Part shown: positions 1-7,252 of the stretch, in pieces | Position numbering within the stretch: the first letter of the stretch is position 1 | Layout of the letters: every line of letters starts with the position of its first letter | Origin: JAFGKM01 sp964403465 | GTDB taxonomy: Bacteria; Ratteibacteria; UBA8468; B48-G9; JAFGKM01 | Reading direction: 5' to 3' | NCBI GenBank assembly: GCA_964403465.1 | Contig: CAYOFY010000010.1 | Location: forward strand, 1-35,604 | DNA: 35,604 nucleotides | Program-made: the position numbers and the translations under genes | Notes under the pieces: model-generated | Databases searched by the model: none | What the model was told of the DNA's origin: nothing | Seen by the model: only the letters and a program-made list of their open reading frames with translations

Positions 1-28
1 CATAATCCTTCGCTATCAAGACCCTCAT
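1..28 (-). CDS. Possible start of the gene after rpsA (partial)
   Basis: On the minus strand an ATG at 28-26 follows AAAGGAGGG with ideal spacing and opens a frame reading MRVLIAKDY before leaving the window. The same ribosome binding site and ATG occur in the second repeat copy (ATG at 96-94), but that frame closes after 23 codons because of the duplication. If the duplication is an artefact, the true gene would overlap the end of rpsA. Nine residues are too few to identify a family. Confidence 0.35.
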
Positions 29-123
29 CTTCTCCCTCCTTTTCCATTTCGGAAATTTGATATCTCTTCATAATCCTTCGCTATCAAGACCCTCATCTTC
101 TCCCTCCTTTTCCATTTCGGAAA
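1..123. repeat. 55-bp exact direct repeat, period 68 bp
   Basis: Bases 1-55 and 69-123 are identical, separated by 13 bases (56-68). The repeat covers the last codons of rpsA and, on the minus strand, a strong ribosome binding site (AAAGGAGG) followed by an ATG. It may be a true tandem duplication. It may instead be an assembly artefact at a contig end, because 55 is a common k-mer size for short-read assemblers. Confidence 0.9.
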
Positions 124-1453
124 GATGCTCCTTCTTGGTCCTGCCTTGCTCTTCCACCTGCTTGAGTCCGAGAGAGATTCTCTTGTTCGCCGCATCTATC
201 TCGAGAATCATCACCTCCAGCTTCTGCCCCTTTCTCAGCATCTCGGAGGGATGCTTGATCGGCTCATCGGTAATGTTGGAGATGTGAAGAAGGCCGTCTA
301 TCCCGGATTCCAGTTCAACAAATGCTCCGAAATCCGTCACGTTGTAGACCTTGCCCTTCACCACGCTGCCGACCGGATACTTTTCCGCTATTTCAGGCCA
401 CGGGTTGGGTTCCAGTTCCCTCAGACTGAAGGAAATCCTCTGTTCGTCCTTCTTGATGTCTATGACCTGAACCGTAACATTATCCCCCATGGCAACAATC
501 TCGGAAGGCCTCTTTATCCTTCCTGTCCAGGACAGTTCGGAAATGTGCAGAAGGCCTTCAACCCCCTCTTCAATCTTGATAAACGCTCCGTAATCCGTTA
601 TATTGACCACCTTGCCCTCAACCGTCGAGCCCACGGGATATTTCTCCTCAATATCCTCCCATGGATTGGGGGTTTTCTGCTTGAGCCCGAACGAGACAAC
701 CTGTTTCTCCGTGTCAATCCCCAGTACCACCACCTCCACCTTCTGCCCTATGCTCAGCACCTGGGAAGGATGACTCATCTTGCCCCAGCTCATATCGTTC
801 AGGTGGAGCAATCCCACTATTCCGTACTCCAGTTCTATAAACGCGCCATAATCCACTATGTTTCGCACAGTTCCGGTAACAAGCTGGTTCTTCTGCATCT
901 CGGCAAGATACTTTTTCCTGTTAACCTCTTTTTCCTCTTCAAGATACTTCTTCCTGGATACCACGATGTTTTTCCTCAAAGCGTCCAGGTTGAGAATCTT
1001 GAACTGCGACTTGGTTCCGACAAGAGCTGACGGGTTGGATAAAGGGGCTGTATCAGCCTGCGAGGAAGGAAGAAAAGCAATGACCCCTATGTCCACCCTG
1101 AAACCGCCTTTCACGCTCCTGAAGATGAACCCTCCTATCGCCTCATCCTGCTCATAGCATTTCTCAACCTTTGCCCAGTTCAGAATGACATCGGCCTTTT
1201 CTTTTGAGAGAGGGATAAGACCGTTGACGTCAGGATCGAGAGATTCAACGATGACATCCACCTCCTCTCCGGGAGCAATCTCATCTATCTCCCTCTTGAA
1301 TTCCTCCCGCAATGCAACTCCCTCGGACTTGTACCCTATGTCCATGACCACGTCATCCCCTGTGACCCTCACAATCCTGCCCTTGACCAGGGACCCTGGT
1401 TTGAAACCCGCTATTTTTTCTTCAAGAAGTCTTCCCACGTCCGTATTAGCCAT
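68..1453 (-). CDS. rpsA: 30S ribosomal protein S1
   Basis: The 461-residue product carries five S1-type RNA-binding OB-fold repeats. Three carry the canonical (D/N)YGAF or DFGAF core and GLLH(I/L) signature, at about residues 190-260, 275-345 and 360-430. Two more divergent repeats lie at about 15-80 and 100-150. The short acidic/lysine-rich tail ends DSEGL. Bacterial S1 binds mRNA leaders and helps recruit them to the 30S subunit. E. coli S1 has six repeats and 557 residues, so this is a shorter five-repeat version. The start overlaps the end of ispH by 8 bp and has GGGAGGTG just upstream, indicating translational coupling. Adjacent or fused ispH-rpsA pairs are known in Clostridia. Confidence 0.95.
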   Translation of the reverse strand: MANTDVGRLLEEKIAGFKPGSLVKGRIVRVTGDDVVMDIGYKSEGVALREEFKREIDEIAPGEEVDVIVESLDPDVNGLIPLSKEKADVILNWAKVEKCYEQDEAIGGFIFRSVKGGFRVDIGVIAFLPSSQADTAPLSNPSALVGTKSQFKILNLDALRKNIVVSRKKYLEEEKEVNRKKYLAEMQKNQLVTGTVRNIVDYGAFIELEYGIVGLLHLNDMSWGKMSHPSQVLSIGQKVEVVVLGIDTEKQVVSFGLKQKTPNPWEDIEEKYPVGSTVEGKVVNITDYGAFIKIEEGVEGLLHISELSWTGRIKRPSEIVAMGDNVTVQVIDIKKDEQRISFSLRELEPNPWPEIAEKYPVGSVVKGKVYNVTDFGAFVELESGIDGLLHISNITDEPIKHPSEMLRKGQKLEVMILEIDAANKRISLGLKQVEEQGRTKKEHLSEMEKEGEDEGLDSEGL

Positions 1454-2309
1454 TATACCGCACCTCCCTGTATCCTTTTTTTCTCATATATTTTTTCACA
1501 TCAAATATAAAATTTTCCGGAGTGGATGTTCCGGATATCAGCCCCACGGAATCAAGTCCCGCCAGAGGGACTTTTTCCAGTTCACGGATATTTTCAATGT
1601 GGAAAACTCTTCTGTTAAACCGCCTGCAGTTGTGACATAACTTGGCGGTATTTGAACTCTTCTTTCCCCCGAGCACAAGAACCGCCTCCGTCGCTCTGCT
1701 GATTTCCGCGGATTCCTTCTGCCTTTCTCCGGTGACCCGGCATATCGTATTGTAAATAACCGTCTTCCTGGCAAAAATCGGATTGATTGCTAAAGAACCT
1801 GCGCACTTAAAATAATCACTGAAAGAAAGGGTGGTCTGTCCTATAACCGCGGCTTTCTCAATCCCTTTGCAGGGCAGGTATCTGGAATCTTCCGAGACAA
1901 AGGTATTGCCACCGTATTCCCTGAGGGCTATCACCTCCGGATGTTTCTCGTTCCCTATTATTATAATAAAATATTTCTCCCTGTCCAATTTTTTTATAAG
2001 GGAATGTATTTTCTTCACGGAAGGGCAGGTTGCATCGTATATCCGGACTCCCTTTCTTTTCAGTCTTTCAATTATTGACGGGCCTATTCCGTGTGACCTT
2101 ACAATGAAAGGGCCCTTCTGCACTTCCTTCTCGCTCTTCACAACCCGCAGCCCCTTTGATTTGAGGTCTTCCATCACGAGAGGGTTATGTACAATATCCC
2201 CGATGCTGTAAAGACATTTGTATCTTCTGAGAAGCCGTTCAGCGGTATTGACGGTTCTCCTCACTCCGAAACAAAATCCTATGTTTCCCGCCACAACCAG
2301 TTTTTTCAT
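1446..2309 (-). CDS. ispH: 4-hydroxy-3-methylbut-2-enyl diphosphate reductase
   Basis: This is the last enzyme of the MEP isoprenoid pathway. It reduces HMBPP to IPP and DMAPP using a [4Fe-4S] cluster. The 287-residue protein has all three cluster cysteines: Cys13 in GFCFGV, Cys95 in DATCP and Cys190 in NTICRVTGERQ. It also has the HPE motif around residues 123-125 that carries the catalytic glutamate, and SGTSTPE near the C-terminus. It starts 32 bp after plsC with a GGTGA element upstream of the ATG, and its end overlaps rpsA. Together the three genes form the distal half of one minus-strand operon. Confidence 0.95.
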   Translation of the reverse strand: MKKLVVAGNIGFCFGVRRTVNTAERLLRRYKCLYSIGDIVHNPLVMEDLKSKGLRVVKSEKEVQKGPFIVRSHGIGPSIIERLKRKGVRIYDATCPSVKKIHSLIKKLDREKYFIIIIGNEKHPEVIALREYGGNTFVSEDSRYLPCKGIEKAAVIGQTTLSFSDYFKCAGSLAINPIFARKTVIYNTICRVTGERQKESAEISRATEAVLVLGGKKSSNTAKLCHNCRRFNRRVFHIENIRELEKVPLAGLDSVGLISGTSTPENFIFDVKKYMRKKGYREVRYNG

Positions 2310-2341
2310 TTTCTGTTCACCGTCGTCCCTCGAGGATTAAA

Positions 2342-2938
2342 TCATCGGGGTTTAAGTCTTTTCAAAGCATTCATAACCTCCACGGCCATGGCAGTATAAT
2401 TCTTACCCTCGCACTCTATCTTTTCCCCTACAAAAACCCTGATTTTTACCGGCAGGATAAATTTGGAATCAACAGGCAGGGCTTTTCCCGTGCCGTCCAT
2501 GAAGACAGGGATAATGGGAGCCCTGCTCTTGTAATGAAGAAAGCCTATTCCCTGTTTCGGCTCCAGCAATTGAAGGGTTTTGCTTCTTGTTCCTTCGGGG
2601 AAAAGAACCAGCCAGTTACCTGCCCTGAGAATCTTCACTCCGCGCCTCAGGGTCATTGAAGACATGATATCCCTTTCTATGGGAATTGCCCCGAGATGCC
2701 TTATCAGGAACGACAACCCGAATATATTGAATATGTCTGCCTTTGCGAAGTATTTGAGTCTCCTGGGAAAAGCCAGTCCCAGAACGATGGGGTCAAGGTA
2801 ACTCTGGTGATTGGGCGCCACTATGCAGGCGTCCCCTATGCCGGCAAGGTTTTCCTTCCCCCTCACTTCCAGATGGAAAAAGAACTTGAAGAGCAGGATT
2901 CCCAGAAACCTGGCATAAAAGTATATGAGATTTTCCAT
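2342..2938 (-). CDS. plsC: 1-acyl-sn-glycerol-3-phosphate acyltransferase
   Basis: The 198-residue PlsC/LPLAT-family protein transfers an acyl chain to lysophosphatidic acid to give phosphatidic acid at the inner membrane. The acyltransferase catalytic motif H(X4)D is at residues 44-49 (NHQSYLD). The substrate-binding motif FPEGTR is at 113-118, and IPIER at about 85-89 is the third family block. The hydrophobic N-terminus (residues 4-22) probably anchors it. Length is typical of short bacterial PlsC proteins. It follows the 54-aa membrane protein by 24 bp. The family is certain; the exact acyl acceptor is inferred from the family. Confidence 0.9.
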   Translation of the reverse strand: MENLIYFYARFLGILLFKFFFHLEVRGKENLAGIGDACIVAPNHQSYLDPIVLGLAFPRRLKYFAKADIFNIFGLSFLIRHLGAIPIERDIMSSMTLRRGVKILRAGNWLVLFPEGTRSKTLQLLEPKQGIGFLHYKSRAPIIPVFMDGTGKALPVDSKFILPVKIRVFVGEKIECEGKNYTAMAVEVMNALKRLKPR

Positions 2939-2962
2939 CTTCTGTATTTTGCCGCACGGGAT

Positions 2963-3127
2963 TCAGTTAAGCATGATAAGTGCCGCCAGGCACGCAATAA
3001 ATATGACTGTTCTGACGGCGTATGTTCCTGCAGCCGCTGTTTTCCTTGTGAAAAACCAGCCCGTTATTGAATACACGGAAAGCCCTGCAAGAAAGCCGGT
3101 AAGAATGTATACCGCGGATCCTTTCAT
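2963..3127 (-). CDS. 54-aa two-helix membrane protein, translationally coupled
   Basis: This short frame was found by translating the gap between its neighbours. Its ATG (3127-3125) overlaps the TGA of the upstream LSm-like gene in an ATGA arrangement, which argues for coupled translation. The product begins MKGSAVYILTGFLAG and ends CLAALIMLN. It has two hydrophobic segments, at about residues 5-25 and 38-53, with a basic linker containing TRKTAAAG. That predicts a hairpin in the inner membrane. It lies directly before plsC, so a role linked to phospholipid synthesis is possible, but this is inference from position only. I do not recognise a named family. Confidence 0.65.
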   Translation of the reverse strand: MKGSAVYILTGFLAGLSVYSITGWFFTRKTAAAGTYAVRTVIFIACLAALIMLN

Positions 3128-3363
3128 TTATCCAGTACGTCCTCCATAAAGGTTATTGCGGTCACCTTGTCCTTAAGCACCGCAACCTGCTTTCTGTTCG
3201 GCGCAACACCGTCTTTCTTTATCATCATGAGATATTCCTGTTTGCTCATGGACGTTTCCGAGACATCGTAGGCATCGGCATCTTCCAGGATAAAAGACGC
3301 CCCGTCTTCCCCTTTGAACCTGCCGATATATATCCATCCGGCACGGGTATCAAGGATTACCAT
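3124..3363 (-). CDS. LSm-like small protein
   Basis: The frame is open from 3477, but I take ATG 3363 (79 aa) because the family-like part begins there with MVILDTRAGWIYIGRF. ATG 3396 is an alternative. The product looks like a short beta-barrel: VILDTRAGWIYIGRF, then SFILEDADAYDVSE, then a basic loop with NRKQVAVLKD and a final strand VTAITFMEDV. This strand pattern resembles LSm/Hfq-like small proteins found as conserved hypotheticals in several phyla, but I have no alignment to prove it. It heads the operon leading to plsC, ispH and rpsA. Its probable transcription start (about 3459) lies inside the longer open frame, arguing against the 3477 start. Confidence 0.6.
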   Translation of the reverse strand: MVILDTRAGWIYIGRFKGEDGASFILEDADAYDVSETSMSKQEYLMMIKKDGVAPNRKQVAVLKDKVTAITFMEDVLDK

Positions 3364-3465
3364 CCTGCCGTCATATCTCCTGTTCTGTCCGTTCATGTCC
3401 GGGGGAAACAGGTATTCCTGACTGAATCTGCCGCAATTCGTGTGACCATTGCGATACCGTTCATC

Positions 3466-3494
3466 AGTGTACAGCAAAAACGGCCTTTTGACAA
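3466..3494 (-). promoter_or_regulatory. Promoter of the LSm-plsC-ispH-rpsA operon
   Basis: On the minus strand, TTGTCA (3494-3489) and TACACT (3471-3466) are separated by exactly 17 bp. Transcription would start near 3459. The -35 box overlaps that of the divergent dapF promoter. Confidence 0.6.
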
Positions 3495-3517
3495 ACCTCC
3501 CCCTGAAAGAATATACT
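3488..3517 (+). promoter_or_regulatory. dapF promoter, predicted leaderless
   Basis: TTGACA (3488-3493) and TATACT (3512-3517) are separated by 18 bp. The dapF ATG begins 7 bases after the -10 box, where transcription would start, and there is no Shine-Dalgarno sequence. The -35 hexamer overlaps the minus-strand TTGTCA, so the two divergent promoters share DNA. Confidence 0.65.
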
Positions 3518-3523
3518 TTTCAC

Positions 3524-4318
3524 ATGGATTTCTTCAAAATCTCCGGCTCGGGTAATGATTTTGTCGTGGTGGACAACAGAAAAAATGCCGTGACAGAAAG
3601 AAGGAAGGCGGCAATCAGGTTGTGCGACAGAAAATTCGGGATAGGGGCGGACGGACTGCTGCTGCTTGAAAATTCAAAAACAGCGGACTTCCGCATGAGA
3701 ATATTCAACCCTGACGGGAGCGAAGCGGAGATGTGCGGCAACGGCCTCAGATGCATACTGCGCTTTGCCTCAGAGCGCGGCATCGTCAGGAAAGATACCC
3801 TGAGGGTTGAAACAAAAGCCGGAATTCTTGAAGGAATCGTTAAGGGCAGGAAGGTCAGGGCGCAGTTGCACGTTGATGGAAAGCCCCGCACCAACCTGAA
3901 AATCAGTGTCGGGGGCACAAGACTCACGGGGCATTTCATAAACACGGGTGTGCCTCACACCGTTATCCTTACGGAGAACCTGGACAGGATAAGGGTGGAT
4001 GAACTGGGTCCGGGCATACGCCATAACAGGATCTTCAGGCCGAAAGGGACAAACGTTGACTGGATTGAGATTGCGGACAGGCACTCCATCGCCATAAGGA
4101 CATACGAAAGAGGCGTTGAAGGAGAGACTCTTTCCTGCGGGACGGGAAGCGTGGCGGGAGCGCTGGTCGGTTTCCTCCTGGGAAAGACCGAGCCGCCTGT
4201 AAGAGTGACCGCCCGCTCAGGGGAGATACTTACGGTTTGTTTTGACCCCTCTCTGAGCAAGATCTATCTTGAAGGGAATATCCTCATTGCCTTCAGGGGA
4301 GAGTGGATTGGAAAATAA
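3524..4318 (+). CDS. dapF: Diaminopimelate epimerase
   Basis: DapF converts LL- to meso-diaminopimelate for peptidoglycan and lysine synthesis by a cofactor-free two-base mechanism. Both catalytic cysteines are present: Cys71 in MCGNGLRC and Cys205 in SCGTGS. The product has 264 residues, near the usual 270-280. The frame is open from 3449, but the family's N-terminus (FFKISGSGNDF) and the promoter fix the start at ATG 3524. comEC follows after 12 bp, probably in the same transcript. dapA of the same pathway lies elsewhere in this window (16326-17201). Confidence 0.95.
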   Translation: MDFFKISGSGNDFVVVDNRKNAVTERRKAAIRLCDRKFGIGADGLLLLENSKTADFRMRIFNPDGSEAEMCGNGLRCILRFASERGIVRKDTLRVETKAGILEGIVKGRKVRAQLHVDGKPRTNLKISVGGTRLTGHFINTGVPHTVILTENLDRIRVDELGPGIRHNRIFRPKGTNVDWIEIADRHSIAIRTYERGVEGETLSCGTGSVAGALVGFLLGKTEPPVRVTARSGEILTVCFDPSLSKIYLEGNILIAFRGEWIGK

Positions 4319-4330
4319 CAGAAATTCCTG

Positions 4331-6529
4331 ATGGGGTACAACGACAAGACCTTTCTTTCTCTCTCGGGACTGCTCGCCGGAATCTTCCTTGTAAATATTG
4401 AATCTTCTCCTTTGCTGCTGTCCATCATACCGGCACTTTCGTTGGCCGGGGTGTTTTTCAGCAGAAGAACGCTGTTTTTCACCGCCTTTCTGCTTGCAGG
4501 AATACTGTCTGCCTCTCTCGCGACAGGAATTCCTGAAAACCACATAATAAACAGGTCATCCGCAGTCAATATCCCCCGGGCGGAGGGAAGGGTTCTTGAG
4601 GTGAAACCCTTTGAGTTTTCAGACGCCTATGTTGTGCAGGTCAGGGCGATACTCACGCCTGAAGGCAGGAGAGAAAAAACCTGCGGGAGAATCCTTCTTT
4701 CAACCCCGGACAGGAACCGGTTCACGCCTGGCGATTGCTTCACGGCGAAAGATATAAGAATCAGGAGGATACTTCCTCCTCAGAACCCCGGAGTCTTTGA
4801 TTACAGGGGATTCATGCAACGGAGAGGGATATACGCCGAAGGCCGGGCGGCTTCAATAACGAGGATGGATGCCGGAAAATCATGGCTCCGGCTTGCGCTC
4901 CAGGGCGCGAGGGACCTCCTCTCCAGGAGGGTTGAGAGACTGTTCGCATATTCCCCGGAAGAAAAAGAACTTGTTGAAACCCTGCTGCTGGGCAAAGAAA
5001 AAATCCCCTCTTTCCTGAGAGAGGCGGGGATAAGAAGCGGGACGTATCACCTTCTTGTTATCTCCGGGCTCCATATTGCGTTCATCGTGCTTTTCCTCAG
5101 GATATTGTTTATACCCCTGGGAAGATTCAACAATGCATATCCCAGATTTTTCCCCTTCTTTTCCCTGCTGTTCACATGGTTTTACGCCGGCATCACCGGC
5201 TTCAGAACGCCTGTCGTCCGGGCAGTATTGATGTTCACTTTCTTTAACGCCGGAGAGATCATGGAAAGGGAGGTGGACGGATTGCACTCCATTATGACCG
5301 CCATGCTCGTTCTTCTTCTTGCAAGACCTTACAGTCTGCTTGACGCGTCCTTCCAGCTTTCGTTCATGGCAACCGCAGGTATCATACTGGCATGCAGACG
5401 TTTCAACCTCCTGAAAAGGAATTTTTTACAGGGGACGGCATTAAGCAGCATCTCTGCCCAGGCAGCGGTTCTGCCTCTTATTTTCTACCATTTCGGCGTA
5501 TTCTACCCCGCAGGCATCATAAACAACATCGTTTTTCTGCCCTCCACAGGGATAATAATCATTTCTTCACTGCTTGCTCTTGCATTACCCCTCGTTTTCC
5601 TGCCCCCGCTGAAGATTTTGCTCTCGCTTTTCCTGAAAGGGCTGACCCTGTCAGCCGGTTTTGCGCCGGCGGTGGCATTTTCCTCGGGGCTCGCTTTTGC
5701 GATAATCTTCTACTGCACGATATTTCTTGTTTTCTTTGCCCGCAAGAATCGAAAATTATCGCTGATACTCGCCTCCGTCATTGTGACATCGCTTTCTGTT
5801 TCCATCGCTGTTTCCTGCATGCGAACGTATCCGCGCAAAAAAGCATATTTTTTCTCTTTCGGAAAACCTTCACTGGCTTTCATCATGGACAACCGGTCAG
5901 TCGTATTCCTTGCAGACCATTACAAGCAACAGGAGATTTCAAAGATACTCGTCCCTCTGCTAAAAGCAGAGAAAACCGGCCGCATAACAGGACTCTTTTA
6001 CACCGATATCTCATACAATCATTCAGGAACACTGAGACCTCTTCTTGAAACAACCGAAATCACGCGGGTCTACGAACAGCCGGACGTGCTGAAATCCTTT
6101 TCTTTCCCCTACATGAACTCTCACTTTTACCGGGTTACACCGGACATTTTCCAGTTCGCATCGGATGACAAGACCTATTCCATGGAAGGCCTTGAGGTGC
6201 AAACCCTGGGTACAGAAAACAACACGGTTTCGTATATTGTCCGAAAGGGGCATACGAGCATTCTAGTCGCCCCATACATCGGGGAAACCCTGGCAGAAAG
6301 AATTCATAACCGCAGATTTACCGTTGCCTTCATAGGCGACATAAAGAAAACAGCCGGGGTTGCCCGCAGTCTCGGAAGTATGGGCTATCTCTACCTCGTC
6401 ATCCCGTCCGAATACAAGAAATTTGCAATCCTGCCCGAACCGCGCATCAGGAAGTTCTGTCTGAAGACCGGCTCGGTTGAAATGATTTTTGACAGGAGCC
6501 CCTTCAGTATTTCATATTTTTACGAATGA
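4331..6529 (+). CDS. comEC: ComEC/Rec2 family DNA-uptake channel protein
   Basis: ComEC forms the inner-membrane channel for single-stranded DNA in natural transformation. The 732-residue protein has N-terminal membrane helices, then an OB-like soluble region (about 80-180). The competence core follows, with the signature SGLHIAF (245-251), GITGFRTPVVRA and multiple further helices to about residue 510. The C-terminal part sits where the metallo-beta-lactamase domain of long ComEC proteins lies, but the HxHxDH ligand motif is replaced by TDISYNHSG. It therefore cannot bind metal in the usual way. There is no strong Shine-Dalgarno at ATG 4331; reinitiation after dapF is likely. Neighbouring genes give no further competence context. 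Confidence 0.88.
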   Translation: MGYNDKTFLSLSGLLAGIFLVNIESSPLLLSIIPALSLAGVFFSRRTLFFTAFLLAGILSASLATGIPENHIINRSSAVNIPRAEGRVLEVKPFEFSDAYVVQVRAILTPEGRREKTCGRILLSTPDRNRFTPGDCFTAKDIRIRRILPPQNPGVFDYRGFMQRRGIYAEGRAASITRMDAGKSWLRLALQGARDLLSRRVERLFAYSPEEKELVETLLLGKEKIPSFLREAGIRSGTYHLLVISGLHIAFIVLFLRILFIPLGRFNNAYPRFFPFFSLLFTWFYAGITGFRTPVVRAVLMFTFFNAGEIMEREVDGLHSIMTAMLVLLLARPYSLLDASFQLSFMATAGIILACRRFNLLKRNFLQGTALSSISAQAAVLPLIFYHFGVFYPAGIINNIVFLPSTGIIIISSLLALALPLVFLPPLKILLSLFLKGLTLSAGFAPAVAFSSGLAFAIIFYCTIFLVFFARKNRKLSLILASVIVTSLSVSIAVSCMRTYPRKKAYFFSFGKPSLAFIMDNRSVVFLADHYKQQEISKILVPLLKAEKTGRITGLFYTDISYNHSGTLRPLLETTEITRVYEQPDVLKSFSFPYMNSHFYRVTPDIFQFASDDKTYSMEGLEVQTLGTENNTVSYIVRKGHTSILVAPYIGETLAERIHNRRFTVAFIGDIKKTAGVARSLGSMGYLYLVIPSEYKKFAILPEPRIRKFCLKTGSVEMIFDRSPFSISYFYE

Positions 6530-6566
6530 TGGTAAAATAACAGGCGGAATCGCATCGGGAGGAAAA

Positions 6567-6911
6567 ATGGAAAAAATTATCGTATTGGCTGTTTCGCTGA
6601 TCATTACTGTGGGAGGATACTTCTCGCGGCCCGCTGCTGTGAATAAGAGTCCTGACACAACGGAAGAAAGCATCACACAGGCTCAACAGGAACAGAGTGA
6701 AGCTGTCGAAGTCATGAAAAAGACTCTAACGGAGGGTATTCCTTCCAGTGCTGCAAACAGAACGTCAATCACCGATGTACTGGGTTCCCCGCGTGCAAAA
6801 TATAGCCCTGATACCGGCGACATGGAGATATGGTTTTACAGAGACTTTTACCTTGTTTTTGACAGAGAGTTGGTATCCTTGAAAGATTATGAGGTTACCA
6901 TACCAAAATGA
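6567..6911 (+). CDS. Small exported protein, unknown function
   Basis: The start at ATG 6567 is fixed by GGGAGGAAAA immediately upstream; the open frame extends further but its first part overlaps the comEC end. The 114-residue product begins MEKIIVLAVSLIITVGG, a signal peptide or N-terminal anchor. A polar, glutamine-rich linker (about residues 30-60) follows. The C-terminal segment SITDVLGSPRAKYS...MEIWFYRDFYLVFDRELV has the alternation seen in BamE/SmpA-like outer-membrane assembly proteins (glycine-proline turn, then W-Y-F strands). That similarity is by eye only. Its location is inferred to be periplasmic or membrane-anchored. It has no lipobox cysteine that I can see. Confidence 0.7.
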   Translation: MEKIIVLAVSLIITVGGYFSRPAAVNKSPDTTEESITQAQQEQSEAVEVMKKTLTEGIPSSAANRTSITDVLGSPRAKYSPDTGDMEIWFYRDFYLVFDRELVSLKDYEVTIPK

Positions 6912-6912
6912 A

Positions 6913-6941
6913 TTGACATGCAGGCCGATTGGATGTAAGAT
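6913..6941 (+). promoter_or_regulatory. Promoter of tRNA-Asp
   Basis: TTGACA (6913-6918) and TAAGAT (6936-6941) are separated by 17 bp, placing the transcription start about 6 bases before the tRNA 5' end. Confidence 0.7.
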
Positions 6942-6953
6942 TGTTGATTCCAC

Positions 6954-7027
6954 GGGGCCGTAGTTCAGCGGTCAAGAATGCCAGACTGTCGATCTGGAAG
7001 TCGCGGGTTCGAATCCCGTCGGCCCCG
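6954..7027 (+). tRNA. tRNA-Asp (anticodon GTC)
   Basis: A full cloverleaf can be drawn. The acceptor stem is GGGGCCG with CGGCCCC (7020-7026) and discriminator G7027. The D-stem is GTTC/GAAT, the anticodon stem CCAGA/TCTGG with loop CTGTCGA, and the T-arm GCGGG-TTCGAAT-CCCGT. CCA is not encoded. The 3' end is partly duplicated downstream. Confidence 0.95.
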
Positions 7028-7161
7028 CTTGGCACTCTTCTTTGGAAGGGATTCGAAGAGAGCGAAGTCAGTCCGATGTGATGAATAAGAACATCGGACA
7101 GCGAATGGCCGACCCGAGCCGTATTGGGAGGCGAGCGGCGCCGAATTCCGTCGGCCCCGCT
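7008..7161 (+). repeat. tRNA-Asp-derived trailing element with direct and inverted copies
   Basis: The last 18 bases of tRNA-Asp plus two flanking bases (7010-7029) recur at 7142-7161 with one mismatch (C7015 versus T7147), 132 bp downstream. The T-arm sequence TTCGAATCCC (7008-7017) also recurs as its exact reverse complement at 7048-7057. Between these copies lie a perfect 9-bp stem (7071-7079 with 7091-7099, 11-base loop) and a 7-bp pairing between 7107-7113 and the repeated end (7150-7156). The remainder to 7252 has no gene. It could be an attachment-site duplication left by a small integrative element, or a mobile tRNA-end repeat. Confidence 0.8.
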
Positions 7162-7252
7162 ATAGAAAAACAGTTAAAAGAAGTGATTAGTGGTTAGTAA
7201 GAACAAAACGCTGCTGAAAGGCGAATGGAGAGACGGAAACAACATCTGAAGA

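Noticed and set aside
125..1030. 301-codon frame on the plus strand opposite rpsA
   Set aside because: It mirrors the repeated S1 domains and shows no protein-like features.
7028..7161. Integrative element with integrase at tRNA-Asp
   Set aside because: The repeated tRNA ends enclose only about 114 bp with no open frame, so no complete element is present.
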